The notes beneath the pieces are model-generated. The model searched no databases and was not told the DNA's origin. It saw nothing but the letters and a program-made list of their open reading frames with translations. This document shows, in pieces, positions 9,198 to 16,602 of a stretch of DNA of 64,000 nt. This DNA comes from Tropicimonas sp. IMCC34011 (GTDB lineage Bacteria; Pseudomonadota; Alphaproteobacteria; Rhodobacterales; Rhodobacteraceae). The position numbers and the translations under genes are program-made. The stretch's first letter is position 1. Each line of letters starts with the position of its first letter. The stretch spans positions 248,001-312,000 of the forward strand of contig NZ_QMEJ01000004.1 of NCBI RefSeq assembly GCF_003390865.1, read 5' to 3'.

Positions 9198-12100
9198 GAA
9201 CCCGTATCTTTGGCATGATAACAGTCAAATTCCAGAACGCAGACCAGCCCGCCCGGGTTCCAGTCGAATGTCACGTTTCCGTCCAGCGCCCCCTCTATCG
9301 TCGAGGCGATGAGCTGGCTGCCGAATCCCTGCTTTTCCGCCGGCTCCACGGTGGGACCGCCCGTCTCCCGCCATGTCATGCGGATGATGTCCCCGTCGCC
9401 CTCGTCGATCCTCACCCATGAGAGCTTCACCTTGCCGCCAGGCTGTGAGAACGCGCCGTATTTCGCGGCATTCGTGGCCAGTTCGTGGATCGCCATGCCG
9501 ACGGCGAGGGTCGCGCGCGCATTGAGCCGCATGCGCGGCCCCTTGAGCGTTGCGCGGTCGGCCCCGTACACGGAGGTCAGCTCCGGCTCGAGGACCGAAT
9601 GCAGCTCCGCCGCGCCCCAGTTCTCAGTCGTCAGGAGCTTGTGGGTGTTCGACAGCGCCTCGATCCGCATGGCGAGGGTCCGGAACACCTCCTTGTCTTC
9701 GACCGCCTCTCCCCGCGCCCGGTTCACGAGGGCCAGCACGTTGGCCAGCATGTTCTTCACCCGGTGCTGCAGCTCGCGCATGACCCGCTGAAGCTCGGTC
9801 TGGAGTCGCGTCAGTTCGGAAATGTCCCGCAGGGTCACGCCGACGGCACGGACGGAGCCTGCCGCGGCGACGGGATAGCAGTCGAGGAGCCAGCTGCGCG
9901 CGTCGTCATCGCTGGGGGCGTCGGGGATCTTGACGTCCACCACGCTCCTGTTCGTATCGAAGACCTCGTCCGCCGGCCCCGACATGTCCTGCCAGAGGTT
10001 CGGGATCAGGTCCGAGAGCCGCTCGCCGATGCAGGCGTCGGTGCTGCGCCCGGCAAGGGCGGCGAGCTGTTCGTTGGCGCGCAGAAGGCGGAAATCCGGA
10101 CCGAGGAGTCCCATTGCCTGCGGACTGGAGCGGTAGACCCCCTCGATCTCGGTCAGGCTGGCCTGCGCCGTCTCGCGCTGACGATCGATCTCGGCCAGGT
10201 GGGCGTGTAGATCGGTCACGTCGGACATAGTGAAGACGACGCCGGACTGCTGATCCGGCGCCTCCCCGTGATAGGGCAGCGCGCGGAACACGACATCGCG
10301 CGCGCCATCCCGCGTCCGCATCTCCTGCTCGTCCGGCTCGCCGCTTTCGATCACCGACCGGCAGATGTCCGCGACGCGGTCGATATCGAGGTCCGAGCCG
10401 ATATCGTCGATCGTACGGCCCTTGTCGGTCTCCACGAAGCGGAAGAACTCGCGGCTTTCCTCGGTGAAGGAGCGCAGGCGGAGCGCCTCGTCGAGGAAGA
10501 CCGTCGGAATCCGCGTCGAGCGGATGAAGTTCGACAGGTCCGTATTGGCCTGGTTGAGTTCGGAAAGCTTGTTCTTCAGCTCCTCGTTTACCGTGGACAG
10601 CTCCTCGTTCGCGGACTGAAGCTCCTCGTTCATCGACATCATTTCTTCGTTGGAGCTCTTCAGCTCCTCGTTCGATGTCTCGAGCTCCTCCACCGTCGTC
10701 CGGATCGTCTCCCGCGCCTCGTCGAGCTGGATCTCGAGCCCGCGGACATAGGCCGCGTCGGTCGTGTCCTCCGCCGCGCTCTCCGGTTCCGGTCTGCCGA
10801 TGACGTCGAGCGAATCCCGCAGGACGAGCATCCGGAGGCCCCGGTCCAGCGTCTCTAGGGTGAGCAGAAGCCGGACGGCCTCCCCCGCGACCTCCCCCTC
10901 GAATTCCTTGCAAGGCGGCGCATCATCACTCTTCACGGCGGAGTTGAGGAGGCGGCGTACCGTGCCTTCGAGCTCCGGACGGATGAGGGAGAGGATTCCC
11001 GTCCGCGTCGCGCCCGCCCGCATCATCAGGAAGCGCTCGGCCCCGTCGGAGGAATAGGTGACGTTGTCGCTCGCATCGATGAGAACATGCGGCGGAACGT
11101 GCCGCTCCAGCAGTCGCCGCTCGCGCGCGCCCGGCTGCGCCCCCTCGGCGCGCTCCGGCTCCCGGACGGCCTCCGGCGGGCGCGATGCGGTCCGCGGCAG
11201 GGACAAAGGCAGGGCTGGCGTGTTCTGCCTTTGAAAAACGCGGCCGCTGCCCCTCCGCTCGCTGAAGGCCTCCGGCAGGTCGGGCAGCATCTCGGACGGC
11301 CCGATGAAGAGAAATCCCTCGGGGCGCACGGCATACTGGAAGACGCGAGAGGCCTGCGACTGGAGGTTCTCGTTGAAGTAGATCGTCACGTTCCGGCAGG
11401 ACAGCAGGTCGACCCGGCTGAACGGCGGATCGCGCACGAGGGACTGCACCGAGAAACGGACCATGTCCCGCAGCCCCGAGCGCACCTCGAACCCGCTGCG
11501 ATGAGGCCGGAAGAAGTTCTCGAGCCGCTCCCGGCTCATCTCCTCGGCGATGGCGCTCGAGTAGATTCCGGCGCGCGCCTCGGCCAGCGCATCCTCGTCG
11601 ATATCGGTCGCGAAGACGGAGATGTGCGGCGCGATATCACGCAGCTCGGCCGCTTCCGCGAAGAGGATGGCGAGGGAATAGGCTTCCTGCCCCGTGGAGC
11701 AGCCCGGCACCCAGATGCGGACCTCGTCGGACGGCCCCTTGCCATCGAGGATGGCCGGAATGATCTCCTCCTCGATCTGCCGGAAGGCATCCGGATCGCG
11801 GAAGAAGGACGTCACGTTGATCAGAAGGTCCTTCACAAGCCGGGACGCTTCGGATTTGTGGTCGATCAGGGTGCGCAGGTAATCTTCGGGTCGCGTGATG
11901 CCGAGGACGGACATCCGCACGGCGAGTCGGCGCAGGAGCGTCCCCTGCTTGTAGTCCGTGAAATCGTGCCCGGTCCGGTAGCGGACATGGCGCACGACCC
12001 TGGAGACGAACTGGGCATCGTTCCGCAACGACGGCTCGACGCCGGTGCGCCGGTCGTAATAGTCGTTGACCACGTCGATCATCTCGGAGGTCGGCAGGAC

Positions 12101-12652
12101 GAGATCCACGGCGCCCGTGGACATCGCCGCGCGCGGCATCCCGTCATACTTCGCCTGCTTCGGATCCTGCACGAAGACGAGGCCGCCGGACTCCTTGATC
12201 GCCTTGACGCCGGTACTGCCGTCGCTGCCCGTTCCAGACAGGACGATCCCGACGGACCGGTCCCGCGCCTCGCTCGCGAGCGACTGGAAGAACTCGTCGA
12301 TGGGCCGGCGGAGACCGCGGGGGCTCTCGAACGTCTGAAGGTGAAGCCGACCGTCCCGAAGCATCATGCGAGCATTGGGCGGAATGAGATAGACCTGCCC
12401 CGGCTCCACAACCACGCCATCCGTCACCGAATGAACCGGCGTATTCGTCTGACGGGACAGCAGTTCGGGAAGGAGACTTTCGTGATCCGGGTCGAGATGC
12501 TGGACGAGAACGAGCGCGAGATCATGCCGCTCGGGAAGGCCCCGAAGAACCTCCTGGAACGCCTCGAGCCCACCGGCGGACGCACCGATACCGACGATCA
12601 GCGGGACGTTGCTGTCGACTTCCTCTGCGGGATCCGGGCTCACATCCTTCAT
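9194..12652 (-). CDS. CheB/CheR-PAS-HWE hybrid sensor histidine kinase
   Basis: This is a large multidomain signalling protein of 1152 residues. In order: a CheB-like methylesterase domain (about 15-205; IVGIGASAGGLEAF, LVQHLDPDHESLL, VLSGTGSDGSTG), a CheR-like methyltransferase domain (about 215-480; WVPGCSTGQEAYSLA, FATDIDEDALAEA, LLSCRNVTIYFN), a linker, a heptad coiled coil built from repeats such as SNEELKSSNEEMMSMNEEL (about 655-715), two PAS-type domains (about 720-830 and 850-950), and an HWE/HisKA_2 kinase end (ELQHRVKNML with the phospho-His; ATNAAKYGAFS; MTWRETGGP with the W-x-E signature). Family members act in general-stress or light signalling rather than chemotaxis. It is divergent from a LOV gene. 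The ligand is unknown. Confidence 0.92.
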   Translation of the reverse strand: MKDVSPDPAEEVDSNVPLIVGIGASAGGLEAFQEVLRGLPERHDLALVLVQHLDPDHESLLPELLSRQTNTPVHSVTDGVVVEPGQVYLIPPNARMMLRDGRLHLQTFESPRGLRRPIDEFFQSLASEARDRSVGIVLSGTGSDGSTGVKAIKESGGLVFVQDPKQAKYDGMPRAAMSTGAVDLVLPTSEMIDVVNDYYDRRTGVEPSLRNDAQFVSRVVRHVRYRTGHDFTDYKQGTLLRRLAVRMSVLGITRPEDYLRTLIDHKSEASRLVKDLLINVTSFFRDPDAFRQIEEEIIPAILDGKGPSDEVRIWVPGCSTGQEAYSLAILFAEAAELRDIAPHISVFATDIDEDALAEARAGIYSSAIAEEMSRERLENFFRPHRSGFEVRSGLRDMVRFSVQSLVRDPPFSRVDLLSCRNVTIYFNENLQSQASRVFQYAVRPEGFLFIGPSEMLPDLPEAFSERRGSGRVFQRQNTPALPLSLPRTASRPPEAVREPERAEGAQPGARERRLLERHVPPHVLIDASDNVTYSSDGAERFLMMRAGATRTGILSLIRPELEGTVRRLLNSAVKSDDAPPCKEFEGEVAGEAVRLLLTLETLDRGLRMLVLRDSLDVIGRPEPESAAEDTTDAAYVRGLEIQLDEARETIRTTVEELETSNEELKSSNEEMMSMNEELQSANEELSTVNEELKNKLSELNQANTDLSNFIRSTRIPTVFLDEALRLRSFTEESREFFRFVETDKGRTIDDIGSDLDIDRVADICRSVIESGEPDEQEMRTRDGARDVVFRALPYHGEAPDQQSGVVFTMSDVTDLHAHLAEIDRQRETAQASLTEIEGVYRSSPQAMGLLGPDFRLLRANEQLAALAGRSTDACIGERLSDLIPNLWQDMSGPADEVFDTNRSVVDVKIPDAPSDDDARSWLLDCYPVAAAGSVRAVGVTLRDISELTRLQTELQRVMRELQHRVKNMLANVLALVNRARGEAVEDKEVFRTLAMRIEALSNTHKLLTTENWGAAELHSVLEPELTSVYGADRATLKGPRMRLNARATLAVGMAIHELATNAAKYGAFSQPGGKVKLSWVRIDEGDGDIIRMTWRETGGPTVEPAEKQGFGSQLIASTIEGALDGNVTFDWNPGGLVCVLEFDCYHAKDTGS

Positions 12653-12729
12653 GGCGCGGTTGCTTGCGGGTCTCGAGTCATGGCCTTAACGTTCATCGTC
12701 GCGTTCGACATAGATATGGTGTCCTCCGA

Positions 12730-13290
12730 ATGGACGAACAGAGCAAGCAGAATGGGTTCGACCCGGCTCTCGCAAGAGTGAGCGAGATGTTCGATCGCTC
12801 CCCCATCGCGCTGACCCTCGCGGACACACGGCGCGAGGACGTCCCGCTCATTCTCGCCAACCAGAGCTTTCTCGATATCTGCGGCTACTCCCGGGACGAA
12901 GTGGTCGGCCGCAACTGCCGCTTCCTGCAAAGCGATCTGGACAACGCCGCCGCGCGCGCCGAGCTGAACGAGGCGCTGGCCGCAGGCACAAATTGTCAGG
13001 TCGTCCTGAAGAACCGACGCAAGAACGGCGAGATCTTCGACAACCTTCTTTTCATGCAGGCCCTTCAGAACCGGGAAGGGACGCCGATCTACTTCATCGG
13101 CTCACAGTTCGAGCTGGCGCAGGACGTGACGCGAGAGAGGATCGACAACCACCTTGGGCATATCAACGAGGCAGTGCGCAGCGTGATCGAGACCCAGTCC
13201 CAGCTTCGGTCAGAACAGCGCCGGATGCTCGCCAACGCGGCCTTTAACGTCGCCAGCGCCTACCTGTCTCTCTCGAACGACGACGCCTGA
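12730..13290 (+). CDS. Short LOV (blue-light) photoreceptor protein
   Basis: This 187-residue protein is a PAS/LOV-domain protein without a recognisable output domain. The LOV signature GRNCRFLQ, with the flavin-adduct cysteine, lies at about residue 60. It is followed by an FMN-contacting KNRRKNGEIFDN segment and YFIGSQFELAQDVT, then a C-terminal helical tail (about 140-187), as in short LOV proteins. The ATG at 12730 gives a compact N-terminal cap; an upstream start at 12664 would run into the divergent kinase's promoter space. It is divergent from the HWE kinase (77-base gap), which suggests that the two work in one light- or stress-response pathway; that link is inference. Confidence 0.88.
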   Translation: MDEQSKQNGFDPALARVSEMFDRSPIALTLADTRREDVPLILANQSFLDICGYSRDEVVGRNCRFLQSDLDNAAARAELNEALAAGTNCQVVLKNRRKNGEIFDNLLFMQALQNREGTPIYFIGSQFELAQDVTRERIDNHLGHINEAVRSVIETQSQLRSEQRRMLANAAFNVASAYLSLSNDDA

Positions 13291-13377
13291 TCGAATATTG
13301 AGGAGGACGGGCCGGAGTCACGTCCTCTGATCCTGCTGCCTGCTCCCTGACGACGAGGGCAGCTATCTGGTGGGGTA

Positions 13378-13404
13378 AGCGCGCGACCCAAGGGGCCGCG
13401 CGCT
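13378..13404 (-). terminator. GC-rich hairpin downstream of hsp20
   Basis: AGCGCGCG and CGCGCGCT form an extended inverted repeat (with GGCC/ACCC inside) just past the end of the Hsp20 gene and 90 bases after the LOV gene. It lies between two convergent genes. There is no strong T-tract, so terminator function is plausible but unproven. Confidence 0.4.
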
Positions 13405-13430
13405 CCCGCCGAAGGCACTACTCGGGCAAG

Positions 13431-13910
13431 TTAGACCTCGGCGGTCTCGGTCGTCCGGGAGCTCTGCCCTTCGATCGAGCTGGATCCGCCGATCGCGATG
13501 CGACGGGGCTTCAGCGCTTCGGGGACTTCGCGGACGAGATCGATATGCAGCATTCCGTCGACGTGATCGGCCCCGGTGACGCGGACGTGGTCAGCGAGGG
13601 CGAAGCGGCGCTCGAAGGCGCGCGTCGCGATGCCGCGATGAAGGTAGGTGCGGGACGTCTCCTTCTCGTCCTCCACCCTGCGGGCGGAGACGATGAGCGC
13701 GCTGTCCCTCACCTCGACATTGAGATCGTCGGCGGAGAACCCGGCGACGGCGACGGAGATCCGATAGGCGTTCTCGTCGGTCTTCTCGATGTTGTATGGC
13801 GGGTAGGTCTGCTGGGAGACATCGGCGCTCAGGACACGGTCCATCAGATCGGCGACGCGGTCGAAGCCGACGGTGGCGCGGTAGAGCGGGGCAAGGTCGT
13901 AGGTACGCAT
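13431..13910 (-). CDS. Hsp20/IbpA-family small heat-shock protein
   Basis: This is an alpha-crystallin-domain chaperone that holds unfolding proteins in the cytoplasm. The crystallin domain spans about residues 35-130: YPPYNIEKTDENAYRISVAV, VEVRDSALIVSAR, RTYLHRGIATRAFERRFALA, and DGMLHIDLVREVPE. The second ATG (13910) is preferred because GAGG sits 9 bases ahead of it, while it abuts the first ATG at 13919. The C-terminus has a PRRIAI segment like the I-x-I/V oligomerisation tail of IbpA relatives, then a Ser/Thr-rich tail. It is a single-gene unit converging with the LOV gene. Confidence 0.93.
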   Translation of the reverse strand: MRTYDLAPLYRATVGFDRVADLMDRVLSADVSQQTYPPYNIEKTDENAYRISVAVAGFSADDLNVEVRDSALIVSARRVEDEKETSRTYLHRGIATRAFERRFALADHVRVTGADHVDGMLHIDLVREVPEALKPRRIAIGGSSSIEGQSSRTTETAEV

Positions 13911-14090
13911 AGGATTCATCCTCGTAAGCGATGTGTCATGCTGGCGCCCTCCTCTTCGGACGAGCGCCGTCTGGTTCGTCGCCCGGACCCTGAAGCGGCA
14001 TCCGGACGCGGCTGATATGGGGATCGCTTGCGGCCGTTCAAGAGCCTCGCCGGCCCCCGGTTACGAGGTCGTGAAGTGGCCGCGAAAGTG

Positions 14091-14870
14091 TCAGGGGCGG
14101 ATGCGTTTCGCCCCGGTGACGAAAGCGCTTCCGGCGTTCATGGCGCCCGTCGGATTGATCTCTATGCTGCGCTTGAGCCCATGCAGCGTCGCTCCCAGAT
14201 CGCTGGCAAGCGCGACCTTCCGGCCGTCCGATTCCGCCTTTGCCGACACCACGAACGCCACCTGCGGGCCACCGGGCCCGAGCACGAAGACAGGGGCGCC
14301 GGAGGCCCCGAAATCGACGGCGCAGGACAGCATGGCGACGCCCCCCGCCGCGTCCAGCACCTCGCAGACCTCCTGCAGGGACGGTGCGGCCTCCCGCCCT
14401 GCCGCATAGGAGACGACGCCGACCTCGGTTCCGATGGTCAATCCCATCGCCGGCGGGAACGGCCGGATCGACGGCAACTGGATCGGCTGGTCGAGCAGGA
14501 GCAGCGCGATATCGCGGGAGACCCGATGAATGCTGCCCTTGTCGAGGTAATCGTAATCTTTCGGAACCGTCGAACGCCGCACCCCGCGATACGCCTCCGC
14601 CCGCCCGTTCCGGAGGCCGGCCATGAACTCGATCTCGCCGTCCGGGATGCGCGCGCCACTGCGACTGTCGAAGAGGCAGTGCGCCGCGGTCAGGACCAGA
14701 TCCGCCGCGATGAGCGCGCCGGTGCAGAAGGAGCCCTTGCCGCCGAGATCGATCCGTCCGACCGCCTCCCATCCCTTCCCGTCATCCGCCGTGGCAAGCT
14801 CCCTGAGGGTAGTATCCGCCGAGACTGCCTGGCCGGCGAGAAAGAGACAGGCGACAAGTACGCGAAGCAT
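14091..14870 (-). CDS. Secreted trypsin-like (S1) serine protease
   Basis: The first 18 residues (MLRVLVACLFLAGQAVSA) form a signal peptide, so the enzyme is exported. The catalytic triad of the chymotrypsin fold is visible: His in LVLTAAHCLFD, Asp in VSRDIALLLLD, and Ser in VDFGASGAPVF (a GxSGxP-type loop). Cys pairs include FCTGAL with AHC. The length of 259 residues fits a single protease domain without PDZ. The substrate is unknown. It is followed upstream by another secreted hydrolase (RNase T2) on the same strand, although the 121-base gap leaves operon status open. Confidence 0.88.
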   Translation of the reverse strand: MLRVLVACLFLAGQAVSADTTLRELATADDGKGWEAVGRIDLGGKGSFCTGALIAADLVLTAAHCLFDSRSGARIPDGEIEFMAGLRNGRAEAYRGVRRSTVPKDYDYLDKGSIHRVSRDIALLLLDQPIQLPSIRPFPPAMGLTIGTEVGVVSYAAGREAAPSLQEVCEVLDAAGGVAMLSCAVDFGASGAPVFVLGPGGPQVAFVVSAKAESDGRKVALASDLGATLHGLKRSIEINPTGAMNAGSAFVTGAKRIRP

Positions 14871-14991
14871 GGGGCGGGGGTCCTGGCGGTTCGTATCGGG
14901 GGCAGGCTAGGCAAGGATCAGGGCCGGAATGCGGCACCTGTCGGGCTCTCGTCGGACAGCACCCCTGCCCTTGCGGCAGTCGACCGAGCGC

Positions 14992-15618
14992 TCACTCCAC
15001 GGGCTGCATCACGGCATCCGACAATGTGCAATCCCGAATGACATCCGCCCCGCAGCGCCTCGGCTCCAGCTCTTTCGTCAGGCAGATCCGGACCTCCTGT
15101 ATCGCCCCTGCCTTGCAGGTCACTGTCAGCCCGTCCGCCTCCAGATCCGGGTTCGCCTCGAGCCACGCCTCTTCCACGACGGAGGCCGCAAGCTCCATCT
15201 CGCGCGGGAGCTGGCGGAAGATCGCGGGGCGGGTGACGCTGTCATACCCCTCACGCGCCGCGTCGAAGTAGTCGGCAGCGGACAGGCCGGCGCAGGTGCC
15301 GTGCTTCTTCCACTGGTAGAACGCGGACCCGGCGGTGCCCATGATGTCCGCCATGGCGCGGGTCTGGGCACGGGAGGGGGGCGATTGCGGCCCGGCGCAA
15401 TAGCTCGGCCAGCCCCGCTCGTTCTGCGGCCAGAGCCCGTGCAGGACCCAGTCCAGTCCCTGCCCGCACTGCTGGGCCCCCTGCCCCTCGGCCGCGCACC
15501 AGTTGGGCGACCAGGACAGGGCCATGACGTAGTAATCGAAGCGTCCCGGCTGCTCCCCCTCGGCGGCGGCGCCGGGCAGGACGAGGCAAAGGGCAAGGAT
15601 CAGGCGGCTCATCGACAT
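14992..15618 (-). CDS. Secreted ribonuclease T2
   Basis: This is an RNase T2-family endoribonuclease. The N-terminus (MSMSRLILALCLVLPGAAAEG) is a signal peptide. Both conserved active-site segments are present: CAS I LHGLWPQ and CAS II YQWKKHGTC, each with the catalytic His. FDYYVMALSWSPNWC at the mature N-terminus is typical of the family, and several Cys would form disulfides in the periplasm. The length is 208 residues. An AGGAAAG ribosome-binding site precedes the first ATG. It probably scavenges nucleotides from extracytoplasmic RNA. Confidence 0.93.
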   Translation of the reverse strand: MSMSRLILALCLVLPGAAAEGEQPGRFDYYVMALSWSPNWCAAEGQGAQQCGQGLDWVLHGLWPQNERGWPSYCAGPQSPPSRAQTRAMADIMGTAGSAFYQWKKHGTCAGLSAADYFDAAREGYDSVTRPAIFRQLPREMELAASVVEEAWLEANPDLEADGLTVTCKAGAIQEVRICLTKELEPRRCGADVIRDCTLSDAVMQPVE

Positions 15619-15755
15619 GGGATCTTTCCTTTCGAGGCAATCGGGACTATATCGCGCCCAATCCCCGAAAACGAGGACCGCGCCCGCATCCGGGCGCCGC
15701 CGGCCGCCCGGCGACGGGGAAGGCTTGTGCGACCTTTGGTCAAGGAGATGATGAC

Positions 15756-16514
15756 ATGACGAAGCCCCTGATGGCGAAGGCCACCGCGGTCTGGCTCGTG
15801 GACAACACGACGATCGGCTTCAAGCAGATCGCGGATTTCTGCGGCCTGCACGAGCTCGAGATCCAGGGCATTGCCGATGGCGACGTCGCGGCCGGGGTGA
15901 AGGGCTTCGATCCTGTGGCGAACAATCAGCTCACCCAGGACGAGATCGACAAGGCGGAGAAGGATCCGCTTCACAAGCTGAAGCTGAAGTACAACGCGGC
16001 CGCCGTCGGCGAAGAGAAGCGCCGCGGGCCGCGCTACACGCCGCTGTCGAAGCGCCAGGATCGTCCGGCGTCGATCCTGTGGCTGGTGAAGTTCCACCCC
16101 GAACTGACGGACGCGCAGGTCTCCAAGCTCATCGGCACCACCAAGCCGACGATCCAGGCGATCCGGGAGCGGACCCACTGGAATATCCAGAACATCCAGC
16201 CGATCGATCCCGTGGCGCTCGGCCTCTGCAAGCAGTCCGAACTCGATGCAGCGGTTCAGAAGGCCGCGCAGAAACGGGCAGCCGAAGGCGCCGTCATGTC
16301 GGATGACGAGCGTCGCCGTCTCGTCTCCACCGAGCAGAGCCTGTCCGATCCGGCCGAACCGAAGATCCCCTCCTCGATCTCCGGCCTCGAGACCTTCACG
16401 CTGACCGGCGATCCGCGTGACGAGGAAGACGAGAACGAGAAGCCCGTCGATGCGGACAGCTTCTTCAACCTGCCGGAAAACAATGACGACGAGGATGAGG
16501 ACGAGCAGCCCTGA
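15756..16514 (+). CDS. trcR: DUF1013 family, cell-cycle transcriptional regulator TrcR
   Basis: This 252-residue protein matches the alphaproteobacterial DUF1013 family, named TrcR in Caulobacter-type cell-cycle work. Characteristic segments are PLMAKATAVWLVDNTTIGFK, the central region KYTPLSKRQDRPASILWLVK-like (actual ARYTPLSKRQ is not present; the visible text is PRYTPLSKRQDRPASI), and LIGTTKPTIQAIRERTHWN. The C-terminus is a very acidic tail (ENNDDEDEDEQP). It is a cytoplasmic protein implicated in RNA polymerase-linked regulation in relatives. It stands alone and is followed by a strong terminator. The functional name rests on family recall. Confidence 0.85.
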   Translation: MTKPLMAKATAVWLVDNTTIGFKQIADFCGLHELEIQGIADGDVAAGVKGFDPVANNQLTQDEIDKAEKDPLHKLKLKYNAAAVGEEKRRGPRYTPLSKRQDRPASILWLVKFHPELTDAQVSKLIGTTKPTIQAIRERTHWNIQNIQPIDPVALGLCKQSELDAAVQKAAQKRAAEGAVMSDDERRRLVSTEQSLSDPAEPKIPSSISGLETFTLTGDPRDEEDENEKPVDADSFFNLPENNDDEDEDEQP

Positions 16515-16542
16515 GCCGCACCCTTCGTCCGGAACCATAAAA

Positions 16543-16571
16543 GGCCGCGCCAGATTGGGCGCGGCCTTTTT
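16543..16571 (+). terminator. Rho-independent terminator after trcR (bidirectional form)
   Basis: A perfect 9-bp stem GGCCGCGCC / GGCGCGGCC with a 6-base loop is followed by TTTTT and preceded by AAAA. It serves trcR and probably the convergent TIGR02302 gene. The stem is identical to that of the lpd terminator. Confidence 0.9.
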
Positions 16572-16602
16572 CGTTGGCGTAGAGGGCGCCTTGCGAAGCC
16601 GT

